The notes under the pieces were generated by a model. The model saw only the letters and a program-made list of their open reading frames with translations. It had not been told where the DNA came from and searched no databases. The translations under genes and the position numbers were made by a program. A stretch of 64,000 nt of DNA, from the NCBI GenBank assembly GCA_029990175.1, contig JARKIP010000005.1, positions 52,007,001 through 52,071,000 of the forward strand, written 5' to 3'. This DNA is from Petunia secreta (lineage: Eukaryota > Streptophyta > Magnoliopsida > Solanales > Solanaceae). This document shows, piece after piece, positions 44,551 through 55,090 of the stretch. The first letter of the stretch is position 1; every line of letters begins with the position of its first letter.

Positions 44551-47500
44551 TTGCAGGCTAGAATGAAGGAGAGGAACCACAAATGGTACATGGACAGTGG
44601 TTGCTCAAGGCACATGACAGGACATAAGGAACTATTCCTTTCACTCTCAGCCTTTCAAGGAGGAATTGTTTCCTTCGGTAATGGTAAGAAAGGGAAAATC
44701 ATTGGCATTGGAAAGGTAGGTAGGTCTGATTCACATAGTATAGACAATGTGTTTCTAGTAGATGGGCTGAAGCATTGCTTATTGAGTATATCTCAATTGT
44801 GTGATAAAGGTAATAATGTTAATTTCTCATCTACTGGATGCACCGTGACTAACCAAACTTCTGGAGAGATTATTTTGTAGGGAAATAGACATGGAAACAT
44901 CTACAAGGTAGACTTGTTGACACTATCTGATGGAAGCTTGAGTTGCTTAAGTGTGGTGCAAAATGATCCCCTCCTATGGCACAAAAGACTTGGCCATGCC
45001 AGTCTTTCACAACTGAACAAACTTGTGTCCAAGGATTTGGTGATAGGTCTTTCTAACATCAAGTTTAAGGATGAAAAAGTATGTGAAGCATGTGCCAGGG
45101 GGAAGTAGGTAAAATCCTCTTTCAAACCAAAGAAACAGGTAAGTACCACTAAACCTTTGGAACTGGTCCATATGGATTTATGTGGACAATTAAGAATAAT
45201 GAGTCGTGGAGGTAAGAAGTATGTTATGGTATTGGAGGATGATTACTCCAGATTTACATGGACTATATTTCTTGCATCTAAAGAAGAAGCATTTAATGCA
45301 TTTTCAATTTTTTCTCAGAAAGCTCAAAGAACTCTAGATAGTTATATTGTTGCCATTAGGGCAGATCATGGAACTGAATTTGAAAATCATATGTTTTTCA
45401 ATTATTGTAATGAAAATGGCATTAATCACAATTTTTCTTCACCTAGAACTCCACAAGAAAATGGTGTAGTGGAAAGGAAAAATAGGACTCTAGAGGAAAT
45501 GGCAAGGACTATGCTAATATCTGGAAATCTTCCACAAAACTTCTGGACTGATGCTATTAATACTGCATGCTACATAATAAATAGATGTATGACAAGGCCA
45601 TTAATAGAAAAGACTCCATATGAGCTGCTTAAGGGAAGAAAATCAAATATCTCTCATCTTAAGGCTTTTGGTTGCAAATATTTTATACACAACAATGGAA
45701 AAGATGCCTTAGGAAAATTTGACCCTAGAAGTGATGAGGGGATCTTTGTTGGTTATTCGTCAAATAGTAAATCTTATAGAGTTTTTAACAAGAAAATATT
45801 GAAAATTGAAGAAAGCATGCATGTTAAATTTCATGAAACTGACAGTCTCACTCAAGAACAGGTACAAGAGGATGAAGAGATTGGAATGCTGAAACATAAT
45901 GAACTTGATCCACAAATGCAGACTCTGGATATGAGAAGTGAACTGCAAGGAACTGTTCCTCAGGACAGAACTGAGAAGAGTGGCACAGAAACAGGGGGAA
46001 CAAATGTTGGTTCCACCTTACAAATTGGAAGTGCTACTCCCTCAGGAACTGTTCCTCAGCAAGGGAATTCTGACAATGGATTGACACTCAAGCCTTATAA
46101 GTATCAAGGGTCACATCCTGTGGATCAAATAATCTCAGATAAGACTGATGGGATACAAACTAGATCAGCAGTCAAAAATCACAATCTGTGTGCCTTTAGT
46201 TCTTTCCTATCTCTTGTTGAACCCAAAAATGTGAAAGAAGCACTGAAGGATGCAGATTGGATCAATGCTATGCAGGAGGAATTGAATCAATTTCAAAGAA
46301 GTCAAGTTTGGCATCTGGAACCCAAGCCAAGGAACAGGTCCATAATAGCAACAAAATGGTTTTTCAGAAACAAACTCGATGAGGATGGCATGGTAACAAG
46401 AAATAAGGCCAGGTTAGTTGTTCAGGGGTATAGTCAAGAGGAGGGCATCGACTGTGATGAGACTTTTGCTCCAGCTGCAAGATTAGAAGCAATAAGACTT
46501 CTCATAGCCTTTGGTACATATATGGAATTTACTCTATATCAAATGGATGTTAAGAGTGCATTTCTGAATGGTTACTTGAAAGAAGAAGTGTATGTTAAAC
46601 AACCTCCAGGCTTTGAAAATGAACAGTTCCCTAAACATGTGTACAAGTAGGACAAGGCCTTGTATGGACTCAAGCAGGCACCAAGAGCATGGTATGAAAG
46701 GCTATCAAAATTTCTACTTCAACATGGATACAAGAGAAGTAAAATTGATAGCACATTGTTTTTGAAAGAAAAAGGTAAGCATCTCTTAATTGTTCAAATT
46801 TATGTAGATGATATAATCTTTGGTGCTACTTGTGAAAATTTAAGTAAGGAATTTGCAAACTTGATGGGGAGTGAGTATGAGATGAGCATGATGGGTGAAC
46901 TCAATTTCTTTTTGGGTTTATAAATTAAGCAAACCTCAAATGGAACTATGATCCATCAATAAAAATATGATTGATGAACATGGAATATCAGTTGATCAAA
47001 AATTGTATAGAGGTATGATTGGTTCTCTACTTTATCTAACTGCTAGCAGACCTGATATTGTGTTCAGTGTTGGTTTGTGTGCTAGGTTTCAATCAGATCC
47101 TAAGGAATCTCATTTGAAAATTGTTAAGAGAATTGAGGTATCTGAAAGGAACAGGTCCCTTGGGACTTTGGTATCCAAAAGGTGGTAGTTTTAATCTTGT
47201 TGGATATACTGATGTTGACTATGCAGGTTTCCTTGTTGATAGAAAAAGTACCTCAGGTATGGCATATTTTCTTGGTGAGTGTTTGGTCTCTTGGGGAACC
47301 AAGAAACAAAATTCAGTGTCACTTTCCACTGCTGAGGCTGAATATGTGGCAGCTGCGTCATGTTGTTCACAATTGTTATGGATCAAACAACAATTACATG
47401 ATTTTGGTGTTGATGTAGGAACTGTTCCTATCTTTTGTGACAACACTAGTGCTATTAACATGACAAAAAATCCAGTGCATCACAAAAGAACTAAACACAT

Positions 47501-47663
47501 TGATATAAGACATCATTTCCTGAGAGATAACTACGAAAAAGGTTTGATCACCATAGCATTTTGTCCTACTGAAAAGCAAATTGCTGACATCTTTACAAAA
47601 GCTTTAGGAAGAGATGATTTTGAAAGAAATAGGTTGGAATTAGGGATGATTAAATTTACATAA
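44551..47663 (+). pseudogene. Sirevirus 2 pol
   Basis: Protease at 44,551 (WYMDSGCSRHMTG, canonical DSG), GAG-pre-integrase with HHCC (LWHKRLGHASLSQLN, CEACARGK), integrase core (HMDLCG, RADHGTEF, PQENGVVERKN, so D-D-E residues are present), a linker, RT (45,157-46,650 in one open frame; TKWFFRNKLDEDG, VKSAFLNGYLKEEVY) with YVDD at about 46,801, then RNase H (VDYAGFLVDRKSTSGMAYF, LSTAEAEYVAAAS, CDNTSAINMTKN) to the stop at 47,663. Breaks: TAG at 44,878, 45,106 and 46,648; TAA at 46,921 and 46,960, both at glutamine positions of element 1 (C to T changes); a deletion near 46,970; and a shift near 47,130. Otherwise length is normal. Confidence 0.9.
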
Positions 47664-48265
47664 ATTCATCAATGCTTTACTTCATAATTGGCTAGAAAAT
47701 TGCACCCAAAATGAATTTTATTCAAGTCAATATGAATTATTCAGTCCAGCTTAATACTTAAAGTGTATACTCTTATGCCATAATTCTTGTTTAGAGTTGC
47801 TAAAATTGAATGATGTTACCCTTATGCTCTTAGAATTTCAGATTGATCAAAAGTGTTTCAAATTGGAAGGACACTGATTTTTCGTGTTAAAATTAGGTAT
47901 GTACTCTTTATTATTCATTTATCTTAGAAGTTTAAGGCTATAGGTAACTTGAAATTAGGATAAATCCCACTAGGTATCCTAATCATATCCAAACTGCATA
48001 AGAGTCCCATCGGATGAACAATTCCCATTCTGAAAAGGTAACTTGAAAGCCTAACGACTCTATTTTTCCGGGAGACTCCCAAGAATCCAGTAACGGCTGC
48101 ATGTCTTTCATGAGGTAATATTGATCGTTTCATACTCAACCTCCACTACCTATTTCCTTCTATAAATACACTTCTTCCCCCTATTATTCTTTCACTTTGT
48201 TTAACAATTGCACTCTCAAAATTTCAGAAAGAATAATCACATATCTCCTAAATCGTATTGCAAGA
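47664..48265 (+). other. spacer between Sirevirus 2 pol and ORF3
   Basis: About 600 bp, non-coding. TATAAATACAC at 48,163 lies about 100 bp before the ORF3 start, followed by a C/T-rich stretch. This suggests a possible internal promoter for ORF3, which would explain expression of an ORF far downstream; inference only. Confidence 0.45.
48163..48170 (+). promoter_or_regulatory. TATA-like motif upstream of ORF3
   Basis: TCTATAAATACACTTCTTCC about 100 bp before ATG 48,266, a typical plant core-promoter spacing. Confidence 0.4.
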
Positions 48266-50262
48266 ATGTCTCTTTCTCCTGAAAATTCTTCATCTGCACC
48301 TACTTCTGATCAACCACAAAATCTCAACCCTCCTTCACCAATGGACACCACTGACCCAAACCCTGAAATCCCTGAAATAATACCAGAAGTACCTGAACTA
48401 GAAATTCAGGGGGAAGGACCAGTTGAATCAATTGTTGAATAGGTTGAGGATTTGTTACGAGCTATGATTATTTATCAGTATCAGGTAAATTATGCTTCTC
48501 CTTTAACTGTAGTAGAGATGGAAGGGGAAAAGGAAGAGGGGTCCAGAACTATTCCTGAGAAGGAAGGGGAAATAGTAAAAAGGTTAGAACTACCCAAGCA
48601 TGAATCATCTGGGTCTCCTGAGATTGCTTTTAGAGCACCCATGGAAGATGTGATCAATGTTGAGGAAGCAATAAGTGACAGTGACCGACCTATTATTGAT
48701 TTGATCAACATTAGGAGTTTAAGAAGAAAACTTGCTAGGAAGGGACCTAATGCTGATAAGTTGACTGCTGAGATTGCTGCTAAGTTAAAGAAAATTGGTG
48801 ATAGTTATAAGCTAGGAATTAAGAAGAAAGGTGAAAGTTCCTCCAAGGCAAAAGGACATGTTCCTTCTGTCTCAACTCCTGCTTCTGGGTTAGGAGGACA
48901 AGGAGTGCTGCTAAAGCTGCTGATGAGAACTTAGCTGCTGCTTTAGAAAGAAACAGAAAAGGGAAAGGAAAACAGGTTGTTGATCCTGTTGAGGAGGAAG
49001 AAGTGGATGTGATAGAAACTGATGGTGTTGGTGAGGAAGATGATGAGATGGAAGACGTTGATAAGGTTGTGCCTCAATCTAAGAAAAGGAAAGTTGCACA
49101 GAGGCGTGTGATAAGAAGCTCTGTGAAAGCTGCAGAAAAGTCTTCTAAGAGGACCAGGTCCTCCAAAAGGACTTTGGTGGATGAAAGTTCTGTTGATGAT
49201 AGTGACAGTGATGAATATTTTGCTGGTGATGATAGGAAGAGTGAGGCTGAGAGAGAAGAAGTACTACCTTGTGTTTATGATGACATGTTGACTAGGAAAG
49301 TGTTGAAGGGGAGAGTGCTATCTGATGTGGGAGAAGAAGGAATGCTATGGTTGCTGCAGTAATTGCAAGCTCAGGGCTGGAGGGACATGGTCCTTCAGAT
49401 TTATGGAAGGTGTGCAAAGGGGATGGTGCAGGAGTTCTACAAGAACTGCTCCATCAAGGATGACAGGATTACCACCTCTGTCCATGATAATGTGATCACT
49501 TTTGACACTAGGGAACTTGGTGAGTTGTTGGGGATTCCATTTGCTGGGTATGACAGCTATGTCAAGAAAGTTTAGCCTGACTTGACAAACTTGCCTACTG
49601 GATTGGAGATTACAAGGAAATTTGCTGAGAATGAAGGGGAAGAAAAATCAAGAGCTGTACAGAAAAGTGAGATGCATCCTCAGCACCAAGTGTTATTTGA
49701 GTTTGTGAACAAGATTGTGATGCGAAGGCAGGAAAAAAGAGGGATTGCCAGTTTCATGGACCTGGTCCTTATGGAACTGCTGGACACTGATAAGCAGATC
49801 AACTGGCCTAGGCTTATGATCCATCTGATCAAAAGGGTCATAGCTGGGAAGAGGAAGCACTCTTTGCCCTTTGGTTTCATCTTGACTGATGTGTTTGCAG
49901 AATTGAAGATTCCTTTGGAAGGGGTAGTAAAGGCTACCAAAAAGGAGAAGTTTGGCTGTGATACATTGATTAGTTGTGACTTGCCTGTTCAAGCTGATCC
50001 TCCACAGGCTGGTGTTGGGAGGCAGCCTTTGAACATCAAGGTGAGGGCACTGAGGTAACAAGTTGCTATCCAAGCTGCTGAAATAGCAAGGTTGGAAGAG
50101 GAGAAAAACTACTGGAAGGCAGAGGCAACGAAGGCAAAGGAGACCTATGAGGGAATTCTCAAGCAGATGTTTGAGTTGCTTAACCATCTTAGGGACCTGG
50201 TCCTTCCACATCCTGATCACCTTAGCCATAAGCCATCTTTTGTCCAGTGGGATTTAGCCTAG
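48266..50262 (+). pseudogene. Sirevirus 2 ORF3 (env-position ORF)
   Basis: Start MSLSPENSSSAPTSDQPQN; the N-terminal ~60 residues are proline/serine rich. TAG at 48,440; a second open part from 48,452 with RSLRRKLARKGPNADKLTAE; a frame change near 48,900; then an acidic region with a nuclear-localisation-like PQSKKRKVAQRR (49,075-49,110). The conserved globular block follows (QAQGWRDMVLQIYGRC, VQEFYKNCSI, FDTRELGELLGIPFAGY), interrupted by TAA at 49,360 and TAG at 49,573, then HPQHQVLFEFVNKIV and a C-terminal coiled coil (QAAEIARLEEEKNYWKAEAT) to 50,262. Homologous to element 1 ORF3. The basic motif, lack of membrane segments and coiled coil argue for a nuclear or particle-associated protein rather than an envelope. 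Confidence 0.8.
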
Positions 50263-50649
50263 TTCTAGTGCCTTAGTCTTTTTCTTTTCTAGTCTTTAAA
50301 TAATTCTGTAGTACTTGCTTGTATCCCCTGGGTTAACCTTTTGTTAATGATGACTTGTCTTCGATGGTTAATATCATTGTTTTGCAGTTGCTTTAATCTG
50401 AATTGTGTTTGCATTTTGAGTTGCCTCACTGGCCATGTGCTGATTTTTCTGACACTTAAGTTATATTTTTATGCAACCTCTTCAATGATGCCAAAAGGGG
50501 GAAGAGTAAGTCTGATTTTGCGTGAACTTTATACCTAATTGAAAATCTGATCCTTAATAATAAATAAGTCTCTACTGACTGTTTTTGAGCTTTAAGTTGT
50601 ACTTCGGGACATTAAGGATATGCAGCTATACTTATGAATTTGTCATCAT
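50263..50649 (+). other. Sirevirus 2 3' untranslated region
   Basis: Non-coding stretch rich in T; includes GATGCCAAAAGGGGGAAGAG at 50,489, an upstream duplicate of the purine-tract motif, as seen in Sireviruses with multiple purine tracts. Confidence 0.6.
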
Positions 50650-50664
50650 CAAAAAGGGGGAAAC
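50650..50664 (+). other. Sirevirus 2 polypurine tract
   Basis: TCATCATCAAAAAGGGGGAAAC immediately precedes the LTR start TGTTAGC; same pattern as in element 1. Confidence 0.85.
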
Positions 50665-51488
50665 TGTTAGCTTGGATAAGCTTGACTGATGATTAAGGAA
50701 CGGATTCAAAGGACCTGTTCCTTTGAATCACTGCAGCTAAATAGATAATTTATGCAAAATCATTTAAGCTGAGTTATTGTTAATTATCCTTAGACTAATG
50801 TTTATCTTGATAATTATGCAGGTCTAAACGTGATATGAAAAGATTGCATAGATAATGGATAAGGGCTAAAATATCCGGATGCTTAAAGTGAAGAGTTCAA
50901 TTAGGACTCTTGGGAGCTTTTGAGTTCTAATTGCTCAAGACTTCTTGGTTGCTGAAGCTATAAAAGGTGGAGCATATCAACCATTGAAGTATCCACAAAT
51001 ACAGAGAGAATCGAGCAAAACATAAAAGAGTCATTATCTTATTTGTGTAATCAGTAGGCTACAGTGGAACTAAGTTAGAACCTGTTAGTGGAACTAAGTT
51101 AGAACCTGTTCCTTAGATTGAGTCTTGTAAAAGTTCAGTGTTAGTTCAACTGTAGTAGGCATAATCGAGTTGTATCTTTTCAGTTCAAGTCTTGTACTTG
51201 AGAAAGCTTCACTGATCGTGAAAAGAAATCACTAAAGGATTAGAGTTAGTCCTAGGTTAGTAAGAAGGTAGTCTTGTAACCAAGTGAGTCCTTTTACATA
51301 GTGAAGTTGAAATCCTACTTGGAAAAGTAGGTCGTGGTTTTTTGATCCCGAGTTCAAGGGGGTTTTTCCACGCTAATATTGGGTGTTCATTTGCTTACAA
51401 TTTGAATTCCGCACATAACATAGTAAAGGAACACATTTTAAGGAACTGGTCCTTAAAACAGTAAAGTAGTATATCTTGGGAACTATCA
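50665..51488 (+). repeat. Sirevirus 2 3' LTR (824 bp)
   Basis: TGTTAGCTTGG ... GGAACTATCA. Contains an internal 21-bp near-repeat (GTGGAACTAAGTTAGAACCTG twice near 51,065-51,112) and several GGA(A/C)C-N-G(G/T)TCC palindromes. Followed at once by Tat gag sequence. Confidence 0.9.
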
Positions 51489-52470
51489 CAGAGAGTTTGA
51501 GATATGATGGAACCACCGATCTAAGGGATCACGTGGACTTATTTGCGATTGCAGTGCAATCAAATGATCTGATGGCTGATGAGATCAATTCGGTTAGTCT
51601 GAAGAAATTTTGTGAAACATTTAGAGGTAGCGCTCTTAAATGGTACATACAGTTATCTGAGAATGGGATAGCAAATTTTGATGACATGGCGGCTAAATTC
51701 GTCAGAGCATATATAAAAGCTAAAAAGAGCGAAAAAAGAGTGGAGGGCATATTGAACATTAAGCAGTGGCTGAATGAAATAATTTTTGAACGGTTTAATG
51801 CAGAAAAAATGAACATCCCACAGGTCGAAGAAAGATGGGCTTGTTTGTCATTTATAAATAATTTGAGTATGAATGCATCGGAGACAAGTAGGAAATTAAG
51901 AGATCACTTGAGAGAGATCAGTCCGACCATTTTTGATGACTTGTATCGCGAATGCGAGCCCAAGATCAGGGCAGACGAAGAAGAGTTACTAGTGGCTTTT
52001 TATAACCAACGATATGAGCTATCGGCTCCACGAAGGATCGAAAATGACAGGCAAAATTCCAGAGCTCAACGATTTAAGCGCTACAGTTTCCCTCGTCAAA
52101 GTAGAAACGAAAATGAGGCTAGCAGTTCGAGGAGCCAGCCAAGAAAGGAGCACTGGTCCATCTTTGGCTCCGAAAGATCCATTACCTCCTAAGATTTTGG
52201 AATATAATTTTTGTGTTTCGACAGCTGGATTGGTGAATACATTAAGGGGAATGGGCAAAAAGTAGTGAGATTCCCCGGTCGAATGAAAACTAGTCCAAAT
52301 AGCAGGGACGACAACTTGTGATGTGCTTTCCATCATGATAATGGACACACAACTGAAGAGTGTAAGGCACTATGTTATGAGGTGGCTAAACTACTTTAAA
52401 AGGGACACTTAATGGAGTTCTTGATAGAAAGAGGAAGAGAAATTTATATAAGAAAAAGGACGACTACTAG
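51489..52470 (+). pseudogene. Tat gag, main part and zinc finger
   Basis: Continues the Tat gag after Sirevirus 2: SLRYDGTTDLRDHVDLFAIA, FCETFRGSALKWYIQL, then a basic region, open to about 52,190. After a frame change, a zinc-finger-like block CAFHHDNGHTTEEC occurs at 52,320-52,360, the usual Tat position. Stops near 52,265, 52,319 and 52,397. In the family this is the capsid-nucleocapsid part of the polyprotein. Confidence 0.8.
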
Positions 52471-53040
52471 CCGCCAAAGCCTCCGGCTCCAAGAAAAATG
52501 GTGAATATCATCACCGGAGGGGCTAAAGTCCACGGAGTGATGTACTCAACAAAGAAATGTGAAAAGGTCTCATTTACATGGGATAAACAGATGTGAGAAA
52601 TTATGAACGATGACATTGCGTTCGGGAATTTCGACTTCGATGAGAGGATACATCCCCATCATGATGCCTTGGTAGTTACAATAAGGGTAGACGACACCGA
52701 TGTAAAAAGGGTTTTGATTGATGCTGGCAGTTCAGTCAATATTATACAGTTGAGAGTGGTCGAACAGTTGCAGTTGACCAATAAAATTATACCCAAGTCT
52801 ACGGTGTTGTCGGGATTTAATAACTCAAGGGAAATAATTTTAGGAGAGATCATGATAAAGACATATGTAGAAGGTCTTGAGAATGAAACTTTGTTCCAAG
52901 TAATGTAAGGAGATATGGCCTATAATGTGATTTTGGGTCGACCATGGATCCACGCCATCGGAGCGGTCCCGTCGACTCTACACCATGTTGTTTAATTTCC
53001 CACTCCATGGGGAATACGAGAAGTCAGAGGTGAAAAAAAA
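52471..53040 (+). pseudogene. Tat protease
   Basis: Contains NIITGGAKVHGVMYS upstream of the domain and the active-site block RVLIDAGSSVNII (DAG; common forms are DSG or DGG), then ILGRPWIHAIGAVPSTLHH at the C-terminal side, as is usual in Tat proteins. Stops at about 52,594, 52,906 and 52,993 break the frame. It cleaves the Gag-Pol precursor in active relatives. Confidence 0.8.
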
Positions 53041-54560
53041 TGCTTGAGAATGTTACTTGGTGGCTGTCAAAGGTCTTGCTAGTTCAAGCGCCCCACAATA
53101 GCAATTATAGCCACCATAATCCTTGGCCGAAGAAGATGAAACGGAGCCAAGCCCTACGGACAAACACTTCACCAAGATTTCGACATGTGTTAGGGAACTG
53201 AATAAACAAAAGGCTGGGGACTCGACGTTAGAAGAATTAGAGAAAGTAGTTATGTCTGAAGATAAATCGGAACAAAAAGTATATGTTGGGGCAGAGTTAG
53301 ACCCTGACATGAAAACAAAGATAATTTCTTTTGTCAAAGATAATGCTGACTGTTTTACTTGGTCCCATGTGGGTATGATAGGGATAAACCCAAAGGTTTC
53401 CACTCATAAGTTAAACGTCGATCCATCACATAGACCGGTGAAATAGAAAAAGCAACCTAACGGGGGGTTAAGAGAGGAAAGTTATCGATGATGAAGTGGA
53501 CAAGTTAGTGACAAACAGATTTATTAGAGAAGCGAAGTGTTCAGAGTGGCTAGCTAACACAGTCGTAGTCCCAACGAAAAAATGGAAAGTGGAGAGTATG
53601 TGTGGACTACAAAGATTTTAACAAGGCTTGTCCAAAGGATTCGGTCCCACTGCCTCACATCGACTGATTAATTGATTCAACGATGGGTGAAATGTTTAGT
53701 TTTTTGGATGCATATTCTCAATACAGTCAGATATTGATGGAGTTAGAAGACCATAAAAAACATCATTCATAACAGACAAAGGAATCTGCTGTTATACGGT
53801 CATGCCCTTCGGTCTTAAAAACATTGAGGCTACCTATCAATGGTTGGTCACGACCATGTTTAAAGATTTGATTGGAAAGACTATGGAAGTTTATATAGAT
53901 GATATGTTAGTGAAGTCGTTGAAAGCGAAGAATCACTTGGATCATTTGAAGGAGATATTCGCAATATTGAGGCAATTCGACATGAGGCTGAACCTGGAGA
54001 AGTGTGTGTTTGGGGTCGGATCTAGAAAGTTCTTGGGATTCAACGTATTACAAAGAGGGATCGAAGCAAATTTGGACAAGACCAAAGCAATTGAAGACAT
54101 ACCAAACGAGCTCACAACTGTAAAGGACGTACAACGTTTGCCCGGTCGAGTGGCCTATCTCAGCAGATTCATCTCGAGGTCATCCGAGCGGTGTCACAAG
54201 TTCTTTTCAGTCTTGAAGAAAAACACAAGCTTTGATTAGACACCGGAATGCAAGCAGGCCCTAAAAAAATTGAAGCAATGCTTATCAAACCCTCCGCTGC
54301 TTTCAAGACCGGTGGATGGGAAAGTGTTGCTTCTCTACCTTACTGTCTTAGAAGTGGCCGTAAGTGCAGTTCTCATCCTTGAGGACGGAGGTAAACAATT
54401 TCTTATTTATTATGTTAGTAAAACTCTAGTTGATGCAGAAAAAAGATACCCACACTTAGAAAAACTAGCATTAGCACTTGTTATAGCTGCACGAAAACTA
54501 AGGCCATACTTTCAATGCTATGCTATAATTTGTCGTAACTACTTTTATTTTACGAAGTAG
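53041..54560 (+). pseudogene. Tat reverse transcriptase and first RNase H
   Basis: A linker (53,123-53,446) contains FTWSHVGMIGINPKVSTHKL. The RT follows with WRVCVDYKDFNKACPKDSVP near 53,590, FSFLDAYSQYSQILM near 53,700, then an open frame 53,802-54,239 with MPFGLKN, the catalytic YIDDM, and HLDHLKEIFAILRQF. The first RNase H has LLLYLTVLEVAVSAVLILED (54,320) and KRYPHLEKLALALVIAARKL. Numerous stops and shifts, mainly in 53,446-53,800. Confidence 0.85.
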
Positions 54561-55090
54561 TTTGCACTAGCCAGATTTATCCGGTCGGCTAATGAAATGG
54601 GCGGTCGAGTTGAGTGAGTACGATATCACTTATCAGCCTTGCACTGCCATCAAATCAGAAGTGTTGGCTGATTTTGTAGCATAGCAGATTTTAGCGCAAG
54701 TATTCTTCCGGAGGCGAAGAAAGAGGAATTAATAATGAGAGATCCAGACCCTGGGGCATGGACGCTTTACACAGACGGTGCCTCAAACATTAAAGGGACC
54801 AGCCTCAGAGTTTTTCTCATAGCCCCAAGGGGCGAGAAGCTGAGTTATGCGATTAAATTACATGCTAAAACTAATAACGAGGCCGAATATGAGGCCCCCG
54901 CTGCAAGTCTTAAAATAACCAAAGACTTAAAAATTGAGCAGTTGAAGATAAAAAGCGATTCCCAACTAGTGGTGAATCAAGTTCAGGGAGAATTCAACAC
55001 TCGAGATGCAATAATGCAACAACTGTTGGCCAAGGTACAAAATCTTCTAATTTTTTTTAGGAATAGAAGATAATGCAAATCCCAACGAAG
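54561..55090 (+). pseudogene. Tat second (archaeal-type) RNase H
   Basis: Open from 54,735 to 55,073 with GAWTLYTDGASNIKGTSL, KTNNEAEYEA and IKSDSQLVVNQVQGEF, containing the Asp, Glu and Asp residues of the active site. This extra RNase H between the first RNase H and integrase is characteristic of the Tat clade. A short shift follows at about 55,070, after which the linker to integrase continues. Confidence 0.85.

Larger units (their letters stand above)
42491..51488 (+). mobile_element. Sirevirus-type Copia element 2 (gag, pol, ORF3), 5' LTR truncated
   Basis: Plus-strand relative of element 1: partial 5' LTR (155 bp), primer site TGGTATCAGAGCC, gag, pol, ORF3, purine tract and full 3' LTR (824 bp). 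The first ~668 bp of the 5' LTR are absent and the junction is with Tat gag, so a deletion after insertion is likely and no target duplication can be scored. The retained LTR part is almost identical in the two LTRs, suggesting a fairly young insertion. A palindromic 11-mer related to GGAACNGGTCC recurs all along it. Confidence 0.88.
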
